The translations under genes were made by a program, and so were the position numbers. 64,000 nt of DNA from Piromyces finnis (Eukaryota > Neocallimastigomycota > Neocallimastigomycetes > Neocallimastigales > Neocallimastigaceae), in assembly GCA_002104945.1 (NCBI GenBank), contig MCFH01000018.1, positions 558,001-622,000 of the forward strand. The letters are read 5' to 3'. This document shows, one piece after another, positions 1-12,978 of the stretch. The notes beneath the pieces are model-generated. The model was not told the origin of the DNA. It searched no databases and saw nothing but the letters and a program-made list of their open reading frames with translations. Within the stretch, counting starts at the first letter, position 1; each line of letters starts with the position of its first letter.

Positions 1-3000
1 GAAAGACTTTTTGCTTCTCTTTTTCTTTTTGTTGACTTTGGCTTTGTTTCCTAGTTATGATTTTTTTTTTTGAAAAAAAAAAGAGAGGCTAAAAACTTTT
101 TTTAATCATTAAAATAAATTAAAAAATAATAATAAATAAAGTTTAAAAAATAAAATTTTTAATATATTTATTAATTCTTTTCCATAGATTATGATTCAAT
201 TGACAATATACGAAGATAATATATTTACCTTCACATCTAAATTTTTTTAATTTAACATCCATAAAAATATGAATCTTTAAAAAAGAATGATTTTAAATGT
301 ATACAATATGTATATTGTATTGTAAATAGTATAAAAATGAAGAAATACAATGCATGAAATAGATAATAATATTTTAAAATGGCTACCTTTGCTGCAAGTC
401 CAGTTTGAGGGAGGTAGTTTAATTCTTGAACTAAAAGTAAAGGAATTCGAATTAAAAATAATTTTTTTTTTCATTTTTTATGGTATGATTTTTAGATCTA
501 TGTGAAAGAAAAAGTTATTTCTTATCATTAGAATTATATTAAAAATAAAAAAACTTTAGATAAATATTAGAAAATCAGTAGTTAATACTATTGTTTATTA
601 TTTACTATTTTTTTTCCCTAGTACTCTATTAATAAAATGTTTAATTTTTTTCAGTAATAAATTAAATATAGTATCTTTTTTTTTTTTTATTTATTCGGTT
701 GTTTATTATTTCAAATGAATTAAAAGGGTCACGTTTATTATTTATTAATAAATCAAAAAGAAAAAATGTGATTCAAGGCAGGTCAAGTCATAAAATCATG
801 AGTTTAATATCCTTGTATACATATTCTCATATACTTTTATATAGTGAAACATTTTTTACCTTCTTAATAAGTGTTAAAGGTAAAATTTAATATAGAAAAA
901 AAAAAAAAGAGAATCATTATATTCCTTTCTATTAATTATTTTTTATTAAAAATCAATGGTAAATGGGTCAAAAAAAAATAATTTCAGATGACACTAAACC
1001 AAACCAAACAAAATGTGTAAAAAAAAGTTTTTTTTTCCCTTTTACATTCATAATAAATATTATGAATAAAGAGATCATCATTCATTTTAATACCAGGTAT
1101 CTCCATCAAAACATGATATAAATAAATAATTATTAAAGAAAAAAAAAAGTATTATTTATACTCTAATAGTCCTTTATCCTTTTAAAAAAGGATCCCATTT
1201 TTTTTTTAAAAAAAAAGTATCATTATTTATCGTTATTTTCCCACTGTGATAATACCTAAAAACACATCAACATTCATTTTTTTTTAAAAAAAAGACCAGT
1301 CAATCTTGTCATTCTATAAGAATAAATTGGTTCTATCTTTTTTTTTTTTTTTTTTTTAGGTTAAAACTCTAATTATTGTCACTTTTTTTAATATTTTTTA
1401 TTTCCTTTTTTGTCATTAATTTATACAGAAAAATAGTTAAAATTTATATTAATTTTTTTTTTTGAAATTTAAAATAAAGAAAAAGTAAAAAAAAAAAAAA
1501 GAAAAGAAGAATAAGTTCAAAGTCATTCTAATAATAATTATTATTGATTTTATTATTATTACTTTAAATTCTTTAACCATTTTATTTTTTTTAATAGAAG
1601 TTAAATCCACAAAAAAAAGAGTTTTAAAAAGGTTCATCAAGACATTTTTTTTTTAATTATTAAATATTAAAAATTAATTTTTTATTAAAAAAAAATCTTT
1701 CTATGACTCATTTTTTTTATTTTTTATTTTTATTATTTGAATAAAGTAAAAAAGCTAAAAAAAAAAAAAAAAAAAAAAAAAAAACAATCGATGATAATAG
1801 CAACAATAAATAAACAAACAAACAAATAATCAATCGTACCTGCATTCATTTTCTAATTTTTTCTTTATTTTTTTATTTATTTCAATTAATAAAATTTATA
1901 TAAAATTAATAAAATACAATAATTATCACAATTACATTTACATTTACAATTTTTATTTTTATTAGTAGTTTTGGTATTTTTTTTTAAAAAAGTTTTGCCA
2001 CTTCTTTTTTAAATTATTTTTTGAATAACTAAATAAATAAATAAAAAAACAAACTTTTGCTGGGATAGAATTAAAAATGTTTTGCTTATTTCAATGCCTT
2101 TTTTTTTTTTTTTAAATCATTCTCATTTCCAATATTGTAAACTTTTCAAAATGGATTATAAAATGGTTTATATAATATATCTTATTCCAAAACAGATTAA
2201 GCATCTTCAACCTTTTTTTTTTTATTTTTTTTTAAAAAATAGTTTTAACTATTTTTTCTTTTCTTTTTTTTCCATGAGAGTTTGTGACACTTTTTTTAAT
2301 GTTGACGGTGAAAATGAACTTTAATATTTAAAAAAATTTATTTTTATTTATAAAATTTAATTTAAATTTGTAGCAGAAAATATTAAAAAATATAAACATT
2401 AGAAAAAAAAATCTTTTTATTAAATAAATAAATAACTAAATAAATAACTAACTAACTAAATAAATAAATAAATAAATAAATCAATCAATCAATCAATAAA
2501 TAAATCAATAAATAAATGAATATATAAATAAATAAACAAACAAATAAATAAATCAATAAATAAATCAATCAATAAATAAATCAATAAATAAATGAATATA
2601 TAAATAAATAAACAAACAAATAAATAAATCAATAAATAAAGCAATCAATCAATAAATAAATCAATAAATAAATGAATAAATAAATAAATAAATAAATAAA
2701 TCAATAAATCAATAAATAAATGAATATATAAATAAATAATATAAAAAAAAAGTTTTATAACAATAATAATAATTAATATACATTTAGCAATGCATCATAT
2801 TTATTATTGTTTATATTAATATTTTATTGAATTAGTATTCTATTGATATATAATGAATATCATTTTATTTTATATAAAAGTCATTTTTTAATAATATACT
2901 TTCTTTTTTTAGTATTATGTATATCAATTCTACTATTATAGAATATTAGAATTTTAATTATGAATGGAAAGCATTTAAATACTATTAAAATAGCTTTGAT

Positions 3001-6000
3001 TTCCTTTCTTAGCAATGCTTTTTTTGTGTATAATAAAAAGTGACAGATGTAAGAAAGCCTTTATAGAATATTAAAAATTTAACCAATAAAAATTCAGTAT
3101 TAATAAAAATAAATATTAATTAATAAATAAAAACTCATCATTGAAAAAAGTGTTCCTCCCACCTACACACCTTGTCCCATTTTATTTTTACTATTTTTAT
3201 TTGAATTATTCCCATTTTAAATTTATTTTTTTTTATTTTGTTTTTATGCATAATTATTCATTAACATAAAATAACTATACATGCCATAAAGTTAAAAAAC
3301 CTATATTAACCATTTTTTTTTTAAATGAAATTGAATTCTTGATTAGATGTTATTATTATTAGATGATTTACTTTTTTTTTTTTTTAATTAAATAAAATGT
3401 TATTAGCCTTTTTTTTTTTTTTCATTATTTTTATTAATATTTGTAATATTTTTAATAATAACAATAGTAATATATACCTATTATATATAAAATAATAATA
3501 TATAACTATAATAATATTATAAATATTGTAAATTAGATTTATAAATATTAAAATTCTATTCTATCGTTTTATTGATTAAAGTTATTAAAGTTTTTTTAAA
3601 AAATGGCTGTCATGACTTTAATAGATAAAAAACGAAGCTTATATTGAAAGTGGGTTTTTTTTATTGTTACAGGAAATGTATTTATCTTTTAATAGAAAAA
3701 AAATAAAAGTTAAATTTTATTATTTTTCCATAAATAATGTATGAAATAATATAATAATTAAATAATAAAAAAGAATATTTAATACTAATAAATATAAAAA
3801 CTTTATCACCGAATTAATTGGAATACTAATAATTAAACTACTTTTTTTTTTTACATTATAATTAAAAATGTTACATTAAAAAATTTAAAAAAATGAAATT
3901 ATTTCATTTAACATAGAGTGGATGAATTGAATGGAAATGGATCATTTTATTGCAAAAATGCAAATCATTTATTATTATTATTATTATTATTTTTTCCAAA
4001 CCTTGTTTTTGTTATTGCCTCTTAAAAAAAAAAAAAAATAGAAATACTTGATTTTTTCTTTTTTTTCTTTTTTTTTTTTGAATTAACCTTTTCTATATTA
4101 TTATTATTATTTATTTATTTTTAATTAAAATGGCAAAAAAGAAAAAAAAAGGTGACTTGAGTGCATCCCTTCTTTCCTTTTTCATTTAGATCCCATTAAA
4201 TGTGTAATAATTAAAGTAGCAATAGTAAATAGTAATAATTATTAAAAAATAATAGTTAGTTTTAATAAAATACTTAAAACCTTTTTTTTTTTAAAAAATT
4301 ATTATAAATAAAAAAAAAGTTAACGATTTAAATAAAAAAAAAAAACAAAAAAATTGTTAAAATGTTTTTCCCTAATGATTTTAATATTTTTATTTTTTTA
4401 AAAGATAATAAATTAATATAATAAATTGGTGACATATTATTTCAATAATTAAAATTTTAATGTAACAAATAAAATGTAAAAAAAAAAAAAAAAAGGAAAT
4501 AAAAAGAGAATGAATGGTAGAAAGGCATTTATAAATTTTCCTTTTTTTTTTTTATCTTTCTAAGAAATAAATTACTTTTTTTTTTCTTTACACACAATGA
4601 AAATTGAAAATGTTTTTTAAAAGGAAAAAAAAAAAAGAGGTAAAATTTCATAAGAAATATTAAAATTAATGTATTTGTAGGTGGTATGTGGTAAAAAAAA
4701 AAAAAGGGCTTTCCTTTTTTTTTTCTTTTATAAAAAAAAAAGTATTTCAAGTTTAAAAATGGGTTATGGGGAAGTATTATTGGTTAATATTAATAATAAT
4801 TTATGTTTTAACTTTTTTTTTTTTTATTTATTTAAAAAAGATTCTATGTTTTAACACTTTAAATATTTCTTTTTCTTTCAAACCAAACTGAATATTATTT
4901 TTCTTATTTAATATATATAGACATATAAAAAATATATTTTAATTATTCTTTTTATTTTTTATACCATTTGTTTTTGTAAAATCATTTTTATTATTTAATA
5001 ATGATAATAATAAAAAAAGGCAATTCATTTTGGCATTCTCATTTCCCCCTCTTCGTTATTCGTTATTATTATTAGAGTTTTTTTTTAATTAATTATTGTT
5101 TTAAAATTTAATAAACCATAAAAAAATTTTTTTTATTAATATTTATCTGATATAAAAGAATAAAGAATACTTACCTACCCACCCACACATATACACACAC
5201 ATACATATATATATACATATTATATTAAACAGTATTGAGAATAATGTCAAAAAAATATTTGAAAATAAAAAAATAAAATGCAAAAAAAATGGATATTCAA
5301 ATAGTATTATAATAGAAAATAAATAATATATATAATCGGTAGTCAGGCTAAACTTTTTTTTATTTATTTACATTTATAGTATTATTAGTGTTTGGCATTA
5401 TCTTTTCATATAATATATATAATTTATTTTATTTAATTAATGCCTAATACACTCTGACATTTTTATGTATCGCTATTACTTTGAATTCTATAACAATATA
5501 CCTTTTTGAAAATAAAAAAAAGATAATAATAATGAAAAGAAATATATTGATAGTCTATTTCTTTTCCCTTTTTCTTTCTTTTTTTATTGTATTATCATTA
5601 TCTTTTTTTTTTTTTTTATTTTTTTTCTACTAAAAACTCTATATTATATATTATATATATAAAAAGATGGTCAGAATCTTCATTTTATTATATCCTATTC
5701 CTCCTTCTCTTTCTTTCTTTTTTTTTTTTTTTTTAACTGTATAAATAGTTATACTTGACTGGCTATATATTCATACATACTTTTTCATTAAATTCCCCAT
5801 AAAATTTTTTTCTCTTACTTTATTTTTTTTCAATGATCATTGGTAATTAAATTCTAGGTCATGTTGTATCGTTAATAAAGGTATTATTTAATCTTGAATT
5901 GTTGTTGAATAAATATAAATGAATTATCCACCATCACCATTAACAACAAGTAAGCAAAAAAGAATTGAGGAAAATAATAAATAAATTTCAATAATTCTTA

Positions 6001-7130
6001 GAATTGTAACAAAATCTTCTAACCTCCATGATATAATATAAATTATCATAAGGAATACATAAAAGATTCTATAAAAAAAATCAAGAGAGTAATACATCCA
6101 AGTCATATAATTAAATAAAACTTTCTTTTATAACTTCTAAATTCTCTTTCTAATTTCTCTTTGCATGGTTGTTTATTATTTTTTTTTAAAAAAAAAATTG
6201 AAAAACTGCTTCAGTTGCTTGTTTGTTGTTGCTTGTTTGTTTTGTTTATTATATTTAAAATGTTTTTTTTTTTTTTGAAATTTTTAAAATTAAAAAAAAA
6301 AGTTTATTCTTTTTTTTTAAATTAAATATTGAATGCCGCACTTTTTTTTTTTTGATACAAAAATTAATAATAAAAATGGGTGACAAAATAAAAATATTTT
6401 TTTTTTTAATGGTACATTTACTCTCTTTCCCTAGGTTTGAAAGGTCAATTGTAACAACAACAATAATGAAAAAAAAAAAAAAAAACTGGTTATATGAATA
6501 GAATAATTATTAAATATTATTATTATTATTATTATTATCATCATAATTATTTTTCATAATATTCCATTGTTATTGTTATTATATCTTTTTGAAACTAACT
6601 ATATATTAATTAATAAAATTTTCCTTGATGGTTTTTTTTTTTTTTTAAAAACTTGATTCTATATGCCCGTTTTTTTTTTTTTTTTAATACTTTATAAAAA
6701 CAACTTTTTTTTTATTATTAATATTAATACTATCCTATAGGTTTATTTTCTTGATACCCAACTCTATAGTTGTCGTTTAAATGAAAAATTAAACAATAAA
6801 AATGTAAAAATAAAAAAGAATAATTTCATTAAAATTTTTGAAAACTATATAAACTGTGGGTGTAGATGTAAGTGGATGTAGTAAAAAAAAAAAAAAAGAA
6901 ATATACTATTCAATGCTTGTAAAATTAAACTCTCTGATAAATCCATAAAATAATCCCATTCTTAAAACAATATTTATATTTATAAATGTTTCTCTCCTTT
7001 TTCCTTTTTCCTTTTTTTTTTTTTTTTTGGTACAGTGTTATTACTCTTGATAATGCTTTTCTAATTGAGGGACTTTATAATTTATGCTTTTTTTTTTTGT
7101 TCAATTTAAGAAAAGTTAAAAGTCAAAAAT
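1..7130. other. Gene-poor A/T-rich region
   Basis: I could not support a gene in this stretch. It is dominated by A and T homopolymers, short TTA/ATT runs and a tetranucleotide array (annotated separately). The open frames present are short, translate to poly-Phe/Lys/Ile and have no splice partners. A 60-codon hydrophobic frame at 5924-6106 (-) has slightly higher GC but no other support. Confidence 0.6.
2408..2745. repeat. Tetranucleotide (TAAA/TCAA) array with about 76-bp higher-order period
   Basis: The stretch is built from TAAA, TCAA, CTAA and CAAA tetramers. A landmark GAATATATA occurs at 2518 and 2594, giving a 76-bp higher-order unit, and again near 2722 after an interrupted copy. 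This indicates segmental duplication within a simple repeat. No coding potential is seen. Confidence 0.85.
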
Positions 7131-7197
7131 CTTTAACATCACTTTTACAATACACGTCAAAAAAGTTATTTATGACGTGTGATTCCGATGTTAAAAG
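7131..7197. repeat. Imperfect inverted repeat / potential hairpin
   Basis: CTTTAACATC at 7131-7140 pairs with GATGTTAAAAG at 7187-7197. Inside it, ACACGTCA at 7152-7159 pairs perfectly with TGACGTGT at 7173-7180, leaving a 13-nt loop. The nested arms are more GC-rich than the surroundings. It could be a structured RNA, a transposon relic or a cruciform; no function is assigned. Confidence 0.6.
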
Positions 7198-7290
7198 GTT
7201 TAAAAAAAAAAAAAAGTCTAAATTATTAGGATATCTTTTGAAACTCTTAATACACCAATACCAGCATAAATAAAAACAATGTTTTTTTAA

Positions 7291-7347
7291 ATAAAGTTTG
7301 GCAGAGGTCGAATTTCTTCTGGCTAAAATCGCCAAAAATCAGGGATA
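7291..7347 (-). repeat. Dispersed repeat, copy A
   Basis: On the minus strand this reads a GC-richer segment beginning TTATCCCTGATTTTTGG and ending GCCAAACTTTAT. A related copy lies at 63477-63546 (+). The core of 33 aligned bases starting GCCAGAAGAAATT matches at 27 positions. TTTGGC (7297-7302) and GCCAAA (7331-7336) form a local inverted repeat. It may be the end of a DNA transposon or a relic element. Confidence 0.65.
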
Positions 7348-7729
7348 ATTACTAATTCATCTAATAATAAATTAAATACATTAAAAAAAAATACTTTAAT
7401 GGCAAAAAAAAAGAAATGAAATGCAATAATGCAATGTTAGAAAAAACTATTCTTTAATATCTTTTTCTCATTAAAAAAAAAAAAAAAAACTCAATTTTTT
7501 TTTTAAATAGTTAGACTATAAAAATCAATTTATTTTTTTTTTTTAATTATTCACATTTTATTGTTTATTTATTTATTTGTTTATATCTTCAAGATATATT
7601 TATTTATATTACATTTAAAAAAAAAATTTTTTTTGTTAAAACAATTTATTAATACATTATTATTATTTTTTATTTTATTTTAATAAAAAAAATGAATATA
7701 TATCTCTAAATATATTATTAATAGGTGTT

Positions 7730-8905
7730 TTAACAAAGGGTATTAGCAGTAGAAATACCACACCATTGGTTGTTTTCAATATCCCATTGACCATCAGTGT
7801 CGTTGTAAACAGCATTTCTACAAGTGTTGGTAGAACAACAATTGTAACCAAGAGCCTTAGCCCAGCAGGTAGAAGTGTTAGAGTTAACAATACCACACCA
7901 GTTGTTGTTTTGGATACCCCAACGACCACTAGCATCAGTGTATTCAACAACGACCTTACCGGAACAGCATGGGAAACCTAAACTAGAAGACCAGCAGGAA
8001 CCTTGAGTTGGGTTAGAGGCCTTAGTAGTAGTAGTAGTCTTCTTAACAGTAGTGGTTGGGTTAGTGTCGACAACCTTAACATCACCAAGAATCTTTAACA
8101 TTTCAGTAGCGTAACGTTCACCAAAAGTACGGTAAGCAGCAGAAGAGAAGTGAAGACCATCACCTTGTTGACCTAAACCTTGAGCAGAGATAACGTGGGC
8201 AGTTGGAATAGTCTTTGGAAGTTGGGCAATAATATTGTTCATACTACCACATTGACCACCTTGAGCACTAGTAACAACTTCACCAGCAAGAAGTGGAACT
8301 TCTTCAGCCTTTAAACCTAAATCCTTAAGCATATCTTGGTAGATAGCCTTAACACGGTTTGGCCAGTTTTGTTGACCAGTGTTGGTTTCACCTTGGTGAA
8401 GGAGAATACCCTTGATAACACCAACTTGTTGAGCCTTCTTACCCATTTCAATTAAACGACCGTATGGATTACCACCATAGGCGTTAACTCTACCTTGCAT
8501 GTAGGATTGTAAGTTGTAACTCTTGTAGTTGTTCTTTTCGAAAAGTTGAATATCACAACCAGCGATAGCAACAACAGCAACACCAACCTTAATTTGTTGT
8601 GGTAACTTTTTAACTAAGGTACGACCAAAGTAATCAACTGGACCTAACTTACCATCACAGTTAGCAAGTGGTGGGATAGCATCATACCAATTACCAACTT
8701 GACGACCATTACATCCACTAACAGTTGAAATCATTTGGAAACGCTTATCAACAGTTCTATCTTGACCTTCAATTGGACCTTGACCTTCCATATTAGATTG
8801 ACCAAAAGCCAAGTAAATATGGAAATTTGGGTCTGGTGCAGCAAAAGTTTGTGAAATGGTGGATAAAGCAGTTGCTAAAATAGCTAAAACAGAGAAGGAT
8901 TTCAT
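7730..8905 (-). CDS. Secreted carbohydrate esterase family 6-like (acetyl xylan esterase) with two fungal dockerins
   Basis: A single uninterrupted frame encodes 391 residues. Residues 1-22 are a typical signal peptide. The catalytic domain (about 23-277) opens with the SGNH/SASA-type block GQSNMEG, nucleophile Ser37, and ends with DGLHF, which supplies the expected Asp249 and His252. A Thr/Lys-rich linker (about 278-303) leads to two cysteine-rich modules at 304-339 and 347-384, each with CW..., CC and a closing NN.WCGI. These are the CBM10-like fungal dockerins that attach enzymes to the gut-fungal cellulosome. The family removes acetyl groups from xylan outside the cell. The gene has no intron, is clearly GC-richer than its neighbours and favours C-ending codons, consistent with high expression and with the bacterial origin often proposed for gut-fungal CAZymes. 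The exact substrate is inferred from the family. Confidence 0.93.
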   Translation of the reverse strand: MKSFSVLAILATALSTISQTFAAPDPNFHIYLAFGQSNMEGQGPIEGQDRTVDKRFQMISTVSGCNGRQVGNWYDAIPPLANCDGKLGPVDYFGRTLVKKLPQQIKVGVAVVAIAGCDIQLFEKNNYKSYNLQSYMQGRVNAYGGNPYGRLIEMGKKAQQVGVIKGILLHQGETNTGQQNWPNRVKAIYQDMLKDLGLKAEEVPLLAGEVVTSAQGGQCGSMNNIIAQLPKTIPTAHVISAQGLGQQGDGLHFSSAAYRTFGERYATEMLKILGDVKVVDTNPTTTVKKTTTTTKASNPTQGSCWSSSLGFPCCSGKVVVEYTDASGRWGIQNNNWCGIVNSNTSTCWAKALGYNCCSTNTCRNAVYNDTDGQWDIENNQWCGISTANTLC

Positions 8906-11062
8906 TTTTTTTTTTTTAATTTATTAACTATTGATATTTATAAAAAGTTAATAAAGATTTATTTATTTTTTTTTTTTTTTGACTAATTTATTTTAGTTAC
9001 AAAAAAAAAGTAATTATTTCTCTTTTTATTTAAAAAAAAAAAAAGAAGAAAAATAATTTGTTATTTCTTATTAAAAATAATAATAATGAAAAAAAAAATG
9101 GAAAAAACAACTTTTATTTATATACTTTTTCTTTTCCTTTACTTTATTAAAAGTAGACAATATTTTATTTTTTTAAATTTTAATTAATAAATAATTATGA
9201 GTACAATATAATAACACATAATGGATAATGAATACAATTATAATATAATAAAAACATATAAAATACAGTTATAAATAATAAAAATATACGGAATTATATA
9301 ATTGTTATTATTCCCTTATTTAAATATAGTATTAAATATAGTATTAATGGTATTATTAAAAATTAGTAGCATTTAATTTATCGATTGTTTTTTTTTTTAT
9401 ATTAATAAAATTAATGTAATTAATTATTGTAATATTAATAGTATTAATCATAATATAGAATTTTAATTAAATAATAGTATTTAATTTATTTTTTCTATTA
9501 TTTAAAATTAATTATTATTTTTTTATATTAAAATATTGTTCTTAATAATTTTTAATTAATTTTTAATCTAAGCTTCTTCTTATTTTTATAATTATTAAAG
9601 TTTGTTTATTTTATAAATTAAACTTTATTTTATATACAATATTCCGTGTTACCTTAAAATAAATTTATTATTTTAATTTTGTTAATGTGGCACATCTAAC
9701 AAAAAGATGACTAAAAAAAAAATAATAATGAATAGGTGTGTTAAATATAACGATTAAAGGTCTTAGAGACTATCTCTTTCTCTAGAGTTATAATCATTAA
9801 TTTAGAATTGGCATCAATTAATTATTATAAATAATAATAGGAAAAAAAAACTTATTATTTAATATTTAATACTATATTTTTATAGAAAAAAAATGAGGAT
9901 AATGGAATAGAATATGGAATAATGGATTTAATTTTCTTTTTTTAAATATTGTTTTTTTTTTTTTTTTAAAAAAAAATAAAGTAGTATTATTAATTTAATA
10001 AAGATTGTTTTTCTTTTTTAAAAAAAATAAATTATTGTTCCAATTAATAATAATTATTCATATAAAATAAATATAAAGTATATTATAAAGTCAAATGAGT
10101 AATATAATATCAAAAATAATAATAATATTTTGATAGTATTGTAAAATAATACTATTGTAATCTTGTAAAATAATATTATAAAACAATGATATTGTAATAA
10201 TCATGAAATAATTTAAATCTTTCTCTCTATTTCATTATAAACCATTATGGTGCTGTTGTTTGTTAAGACAAAGCAACAACCTTTTTTTTTTTTTTTACCA
10301 ATAATAATTATAAATGGAAATTTTATTAATAATAAATTTTTTTTATCTCCATTTAATTTAATAAAATTTTAATTTAGAATTAATATATTTACATAAAATG
10401 TACACACCTTTTAAAAGGATAAATGAATGATATAAACATGTGATACAGTAATTTATGAATAATTGACATTTATTGTTTTATTAAAAAAAAAACTTTAAAC
10501 TCTTTTTTATTAAATTACAAGTCATAATTACTCACTTATTATTAATTAATCATTGACATTTTAATGACTTAACATAAAAAAATAGGTTAATTACATATTA
10601 ATTACCGAAAATGATAAATTAAACTTTTTATTTATCGATCGGGGGTTTTTCATTCATTAATTATAAAAAAAAAAAAAAAACATTTTTATTCCTCTTTGAT
10701 CATAGATTTATGTCTGCAATACATTATAGTATTTATTTTTTTTATTAACATCAAATGTTAAAGGCGTGATAAATTAATGATATAAAACAACTATTTTGAA
10801 TAGAAAAGTAAATAATCTACTTTTTTTTTTTTTGGTTTTATGAAATATAATTACATTATTCTTATAAATACATGTATACAATGTATACAATGTATTATAA
10901 TAATATGATGCTATAGGTAGTAAATGATATGAAAAATACTATTATTATTATGATTTATATTATTTAAATTTGATTATTTATATAAATGAATTAACAACTT
11001 TGAATAGTTATTTATAGTGGTATTTAATATACCTATATATACATATACATATATTGTATTCT
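8906..11062. other. Intergenic A/T-rich region
   Basis: About 2.1 kb between two minus-strand genes. It would contain the 5' flank of the esterase and the 3' flank of the RS-rich gene. Only A/T homopolymers and short TAAT-type repeats are visible, with no supportable gene or RNA. Confidence 0.6.
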
Positions 11063-12978
11063 TCATTTTGAATGGGAATGCTTTTTATGCTTGTCTTTTC
11101 TTTTCTTTCTTTTCTCCAATTCTTTATCTAATTCAGCTTTCTTTTCTTCTAATGCTGAAATATAATAATCCATGTTGGAATCATCATAATTATTCATGTC
11201 GATCCGTGGATCATAATCTTTTTCAAAGTATCGATCTAACCGTGATGATCCTACACTTCCTCTTCCTCTTGCTTTTATGCTTGATTTATAGGGTAAATCA
11301 TTGTTATAGGAAGGTGTGGGACTTTCAATTTCTTCTTTATCTTTTTTGTGCTTGCTTTTTCCACTTTTACTTCTTTTTCGACTTGAATGTTTTTTATGAC
11401 TTTTGTGCTTTTTACTTTTATTTCTATCCCTACTTCTACTTCTGCTCTTATGTCTTTTTCTTCTTTTTCTTCTTTTTCTATCCTGACTACTATCATTACT
11501 TTCACTATCATAACTATCACTGTCACTACTATAGCTTTCTGAATAACTTTCACTATCAGTACTGCTGTCACTACTATAACTGGCTTTTCTTTTTTCTTTA
11601 GACTTTAAAGAAACTTTTTCTTCATTATTCTTGGGATGTTCCTCTTTTTCTTTTTGGATTTTTGAATCTTTTAAAGAATTATCTTCATTAATTTTCTTTA
11701 AATCTTTATTATTTGTTTCCTGATTATAATTATCATCATTATTTCTACTTTTACTTCTGTTTTTATCATTACTATGACTACGGCTACGACTACGATTGTG
11801 ACTTTGATTATCATTATCTTTACTTCTACTTCTACCTCTACTATATCTTCTGCTATTACTTCTACTTCTACTTCTACTCCTACTTTTACTATATCTTCTG
11901 CTATTACTTCTACTTCTACTTCTACTATATCTTCTGCTATTACTTTTACTTCTACTTCTACTCCTACTTTTACTATATCTTCTGCTATTACTTCTACTTC
12001 TACTCCTACTTTTACTATATCTTCTGCTATTACTTCTACTTCTACTCCTACTTTTACTATATCTTCTGCTATTACTTCTACTTCTACTTCTACTATATCT
12101 TCTACATCCTTCTTTCTGTATCTTTTTGTCTAGTTCACGAAGCTTGTTCTTAGAAGTTTTTTTAGCTTGAGCTAATAAATTTTGATTATGTTCATTAGTT
12201 TCTCTTAAAATATTATTAAGAAAACGTGTATTTAATTTTGGCTTCTTTATGGCTCTTTATTATTAAAAAATAAAATTAAAAAAAAAAAAAAGTATATATA
12301 TATATTTATTAAAAACACATTTTGAGTATTTAACAATAATATCATTGTAATGAGATATTAAGAATATTTATAATTTATTCCTTTTTTTTTTTTTTAAATG
12401 TTGGTTTATACTGATTTTGAAATTTACTATTTTTTTTTTATTATTATGAAGAGTTGATTAAACTAATTATAAATTTTTTATTTTATTTAACATTTCTTAC
12501 ACTTTTGGGTCATCTAAATAATATCCATATTTATCATATTGTCTTTTTTTTTCTTCATTTTTTTTAATAATTAAATCTACTACATATTTTTCCATGTCTT
12601 GATTCTTTAATGCATCGGAATCCCCACCAATTGCTTTAATAGTATTAGTATCATTTTATTGTGATTAAGTAATAATTGTTGTTTTAAATTGATATTGTTA
12701 TTATTATTGTTATTATTATTATTATTATTTTTGTTATTGTTATTGTTGTTATGATTGTATATCCATGTTTTAAATTAAATAATTAAAAAAAAAAAAAAGG
12801 TAAATTCAATTCTAATAATTCTAATAGTGATTTATTAAATATTAATAAATTTTATTTGAATTTATATACCTGCTTGAACTAATGAATTGACAGCTTTATC
12901 TAAGGTTGAACCCTCATTATTACTTGTGGTTTTCCCCTTTTTATTTAATATTTCTTTTGAATATTTTAAATAGTCCAT
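11063..12978 (-). CDS. RS-domain nuclear protein, probable pre-mRNA-processing factor
   Basis: Three exons (12978-12870, 12633-12501, 12254-11063) join in frame to 477 residues, start ATG at 12978 and stop TGA at 11063-11065. Intron 1 ends with a TACTAAT-type branch site just before its AG. The N-terminal 80 residues are charged and non-repetitive. A conserved-looking segment follows (NILRETNEHNQ). Next comes a tandem Arg-Ser domain (minus strand of about 11820-12115) built from RRYSRSRSRSNS-like units, then a Lys/Ser/Asp-rich stretch. The C-terminus holds SRLDRYFEKDYDPRID followed by a Lys-rich helix. RS domains are typical of splicing and nuclear-speckle proteins. The RET-EHN segment weakly recalls NKAPD1-type proteins, but I do not recognise the family securely. 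Reverse-strand frames over the RS repeats are artefacts. Confidence 0.82.
11820..12115. repeat. Tandem repeat encoding the RS domain
   Basis: Units of 36-42 bp containing TATATCTTCTGCTATTAC on the plus strand recur at least six times. On the minus strand they encode Arg-Arg-Tyr-Ser followed by Arg-Ser/Lys-Ser/Asn-Ser dipeptides. Units differ by whole codons, so the frame is preserved; this argues for a selected coding minisatellite rather than junk. Confidence 0.85.

Noticed and set aside
5924..6106. Hydrophobic 60-codon minus-strand frame
   Set aside because: No family, splice or context support; one membrane-like frame of this size is expected by chance in T-rich DNA.
7297..7345. tRNA suggested by GGTCGAATTTC, which resembles a T-arm
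   Set aside because: Arms and loops do not fit a cloverleaf, and the segment is better explained as the dispersed repeat.
11017..12153. Plus-strand Phe/Tyr- and Thr/Ser-rich frames and a minus-strand Val/Lys-rich frame
   Set aside because: They are shadows of the RS-rich gene, whose correct minus frame is continuous over three exons.
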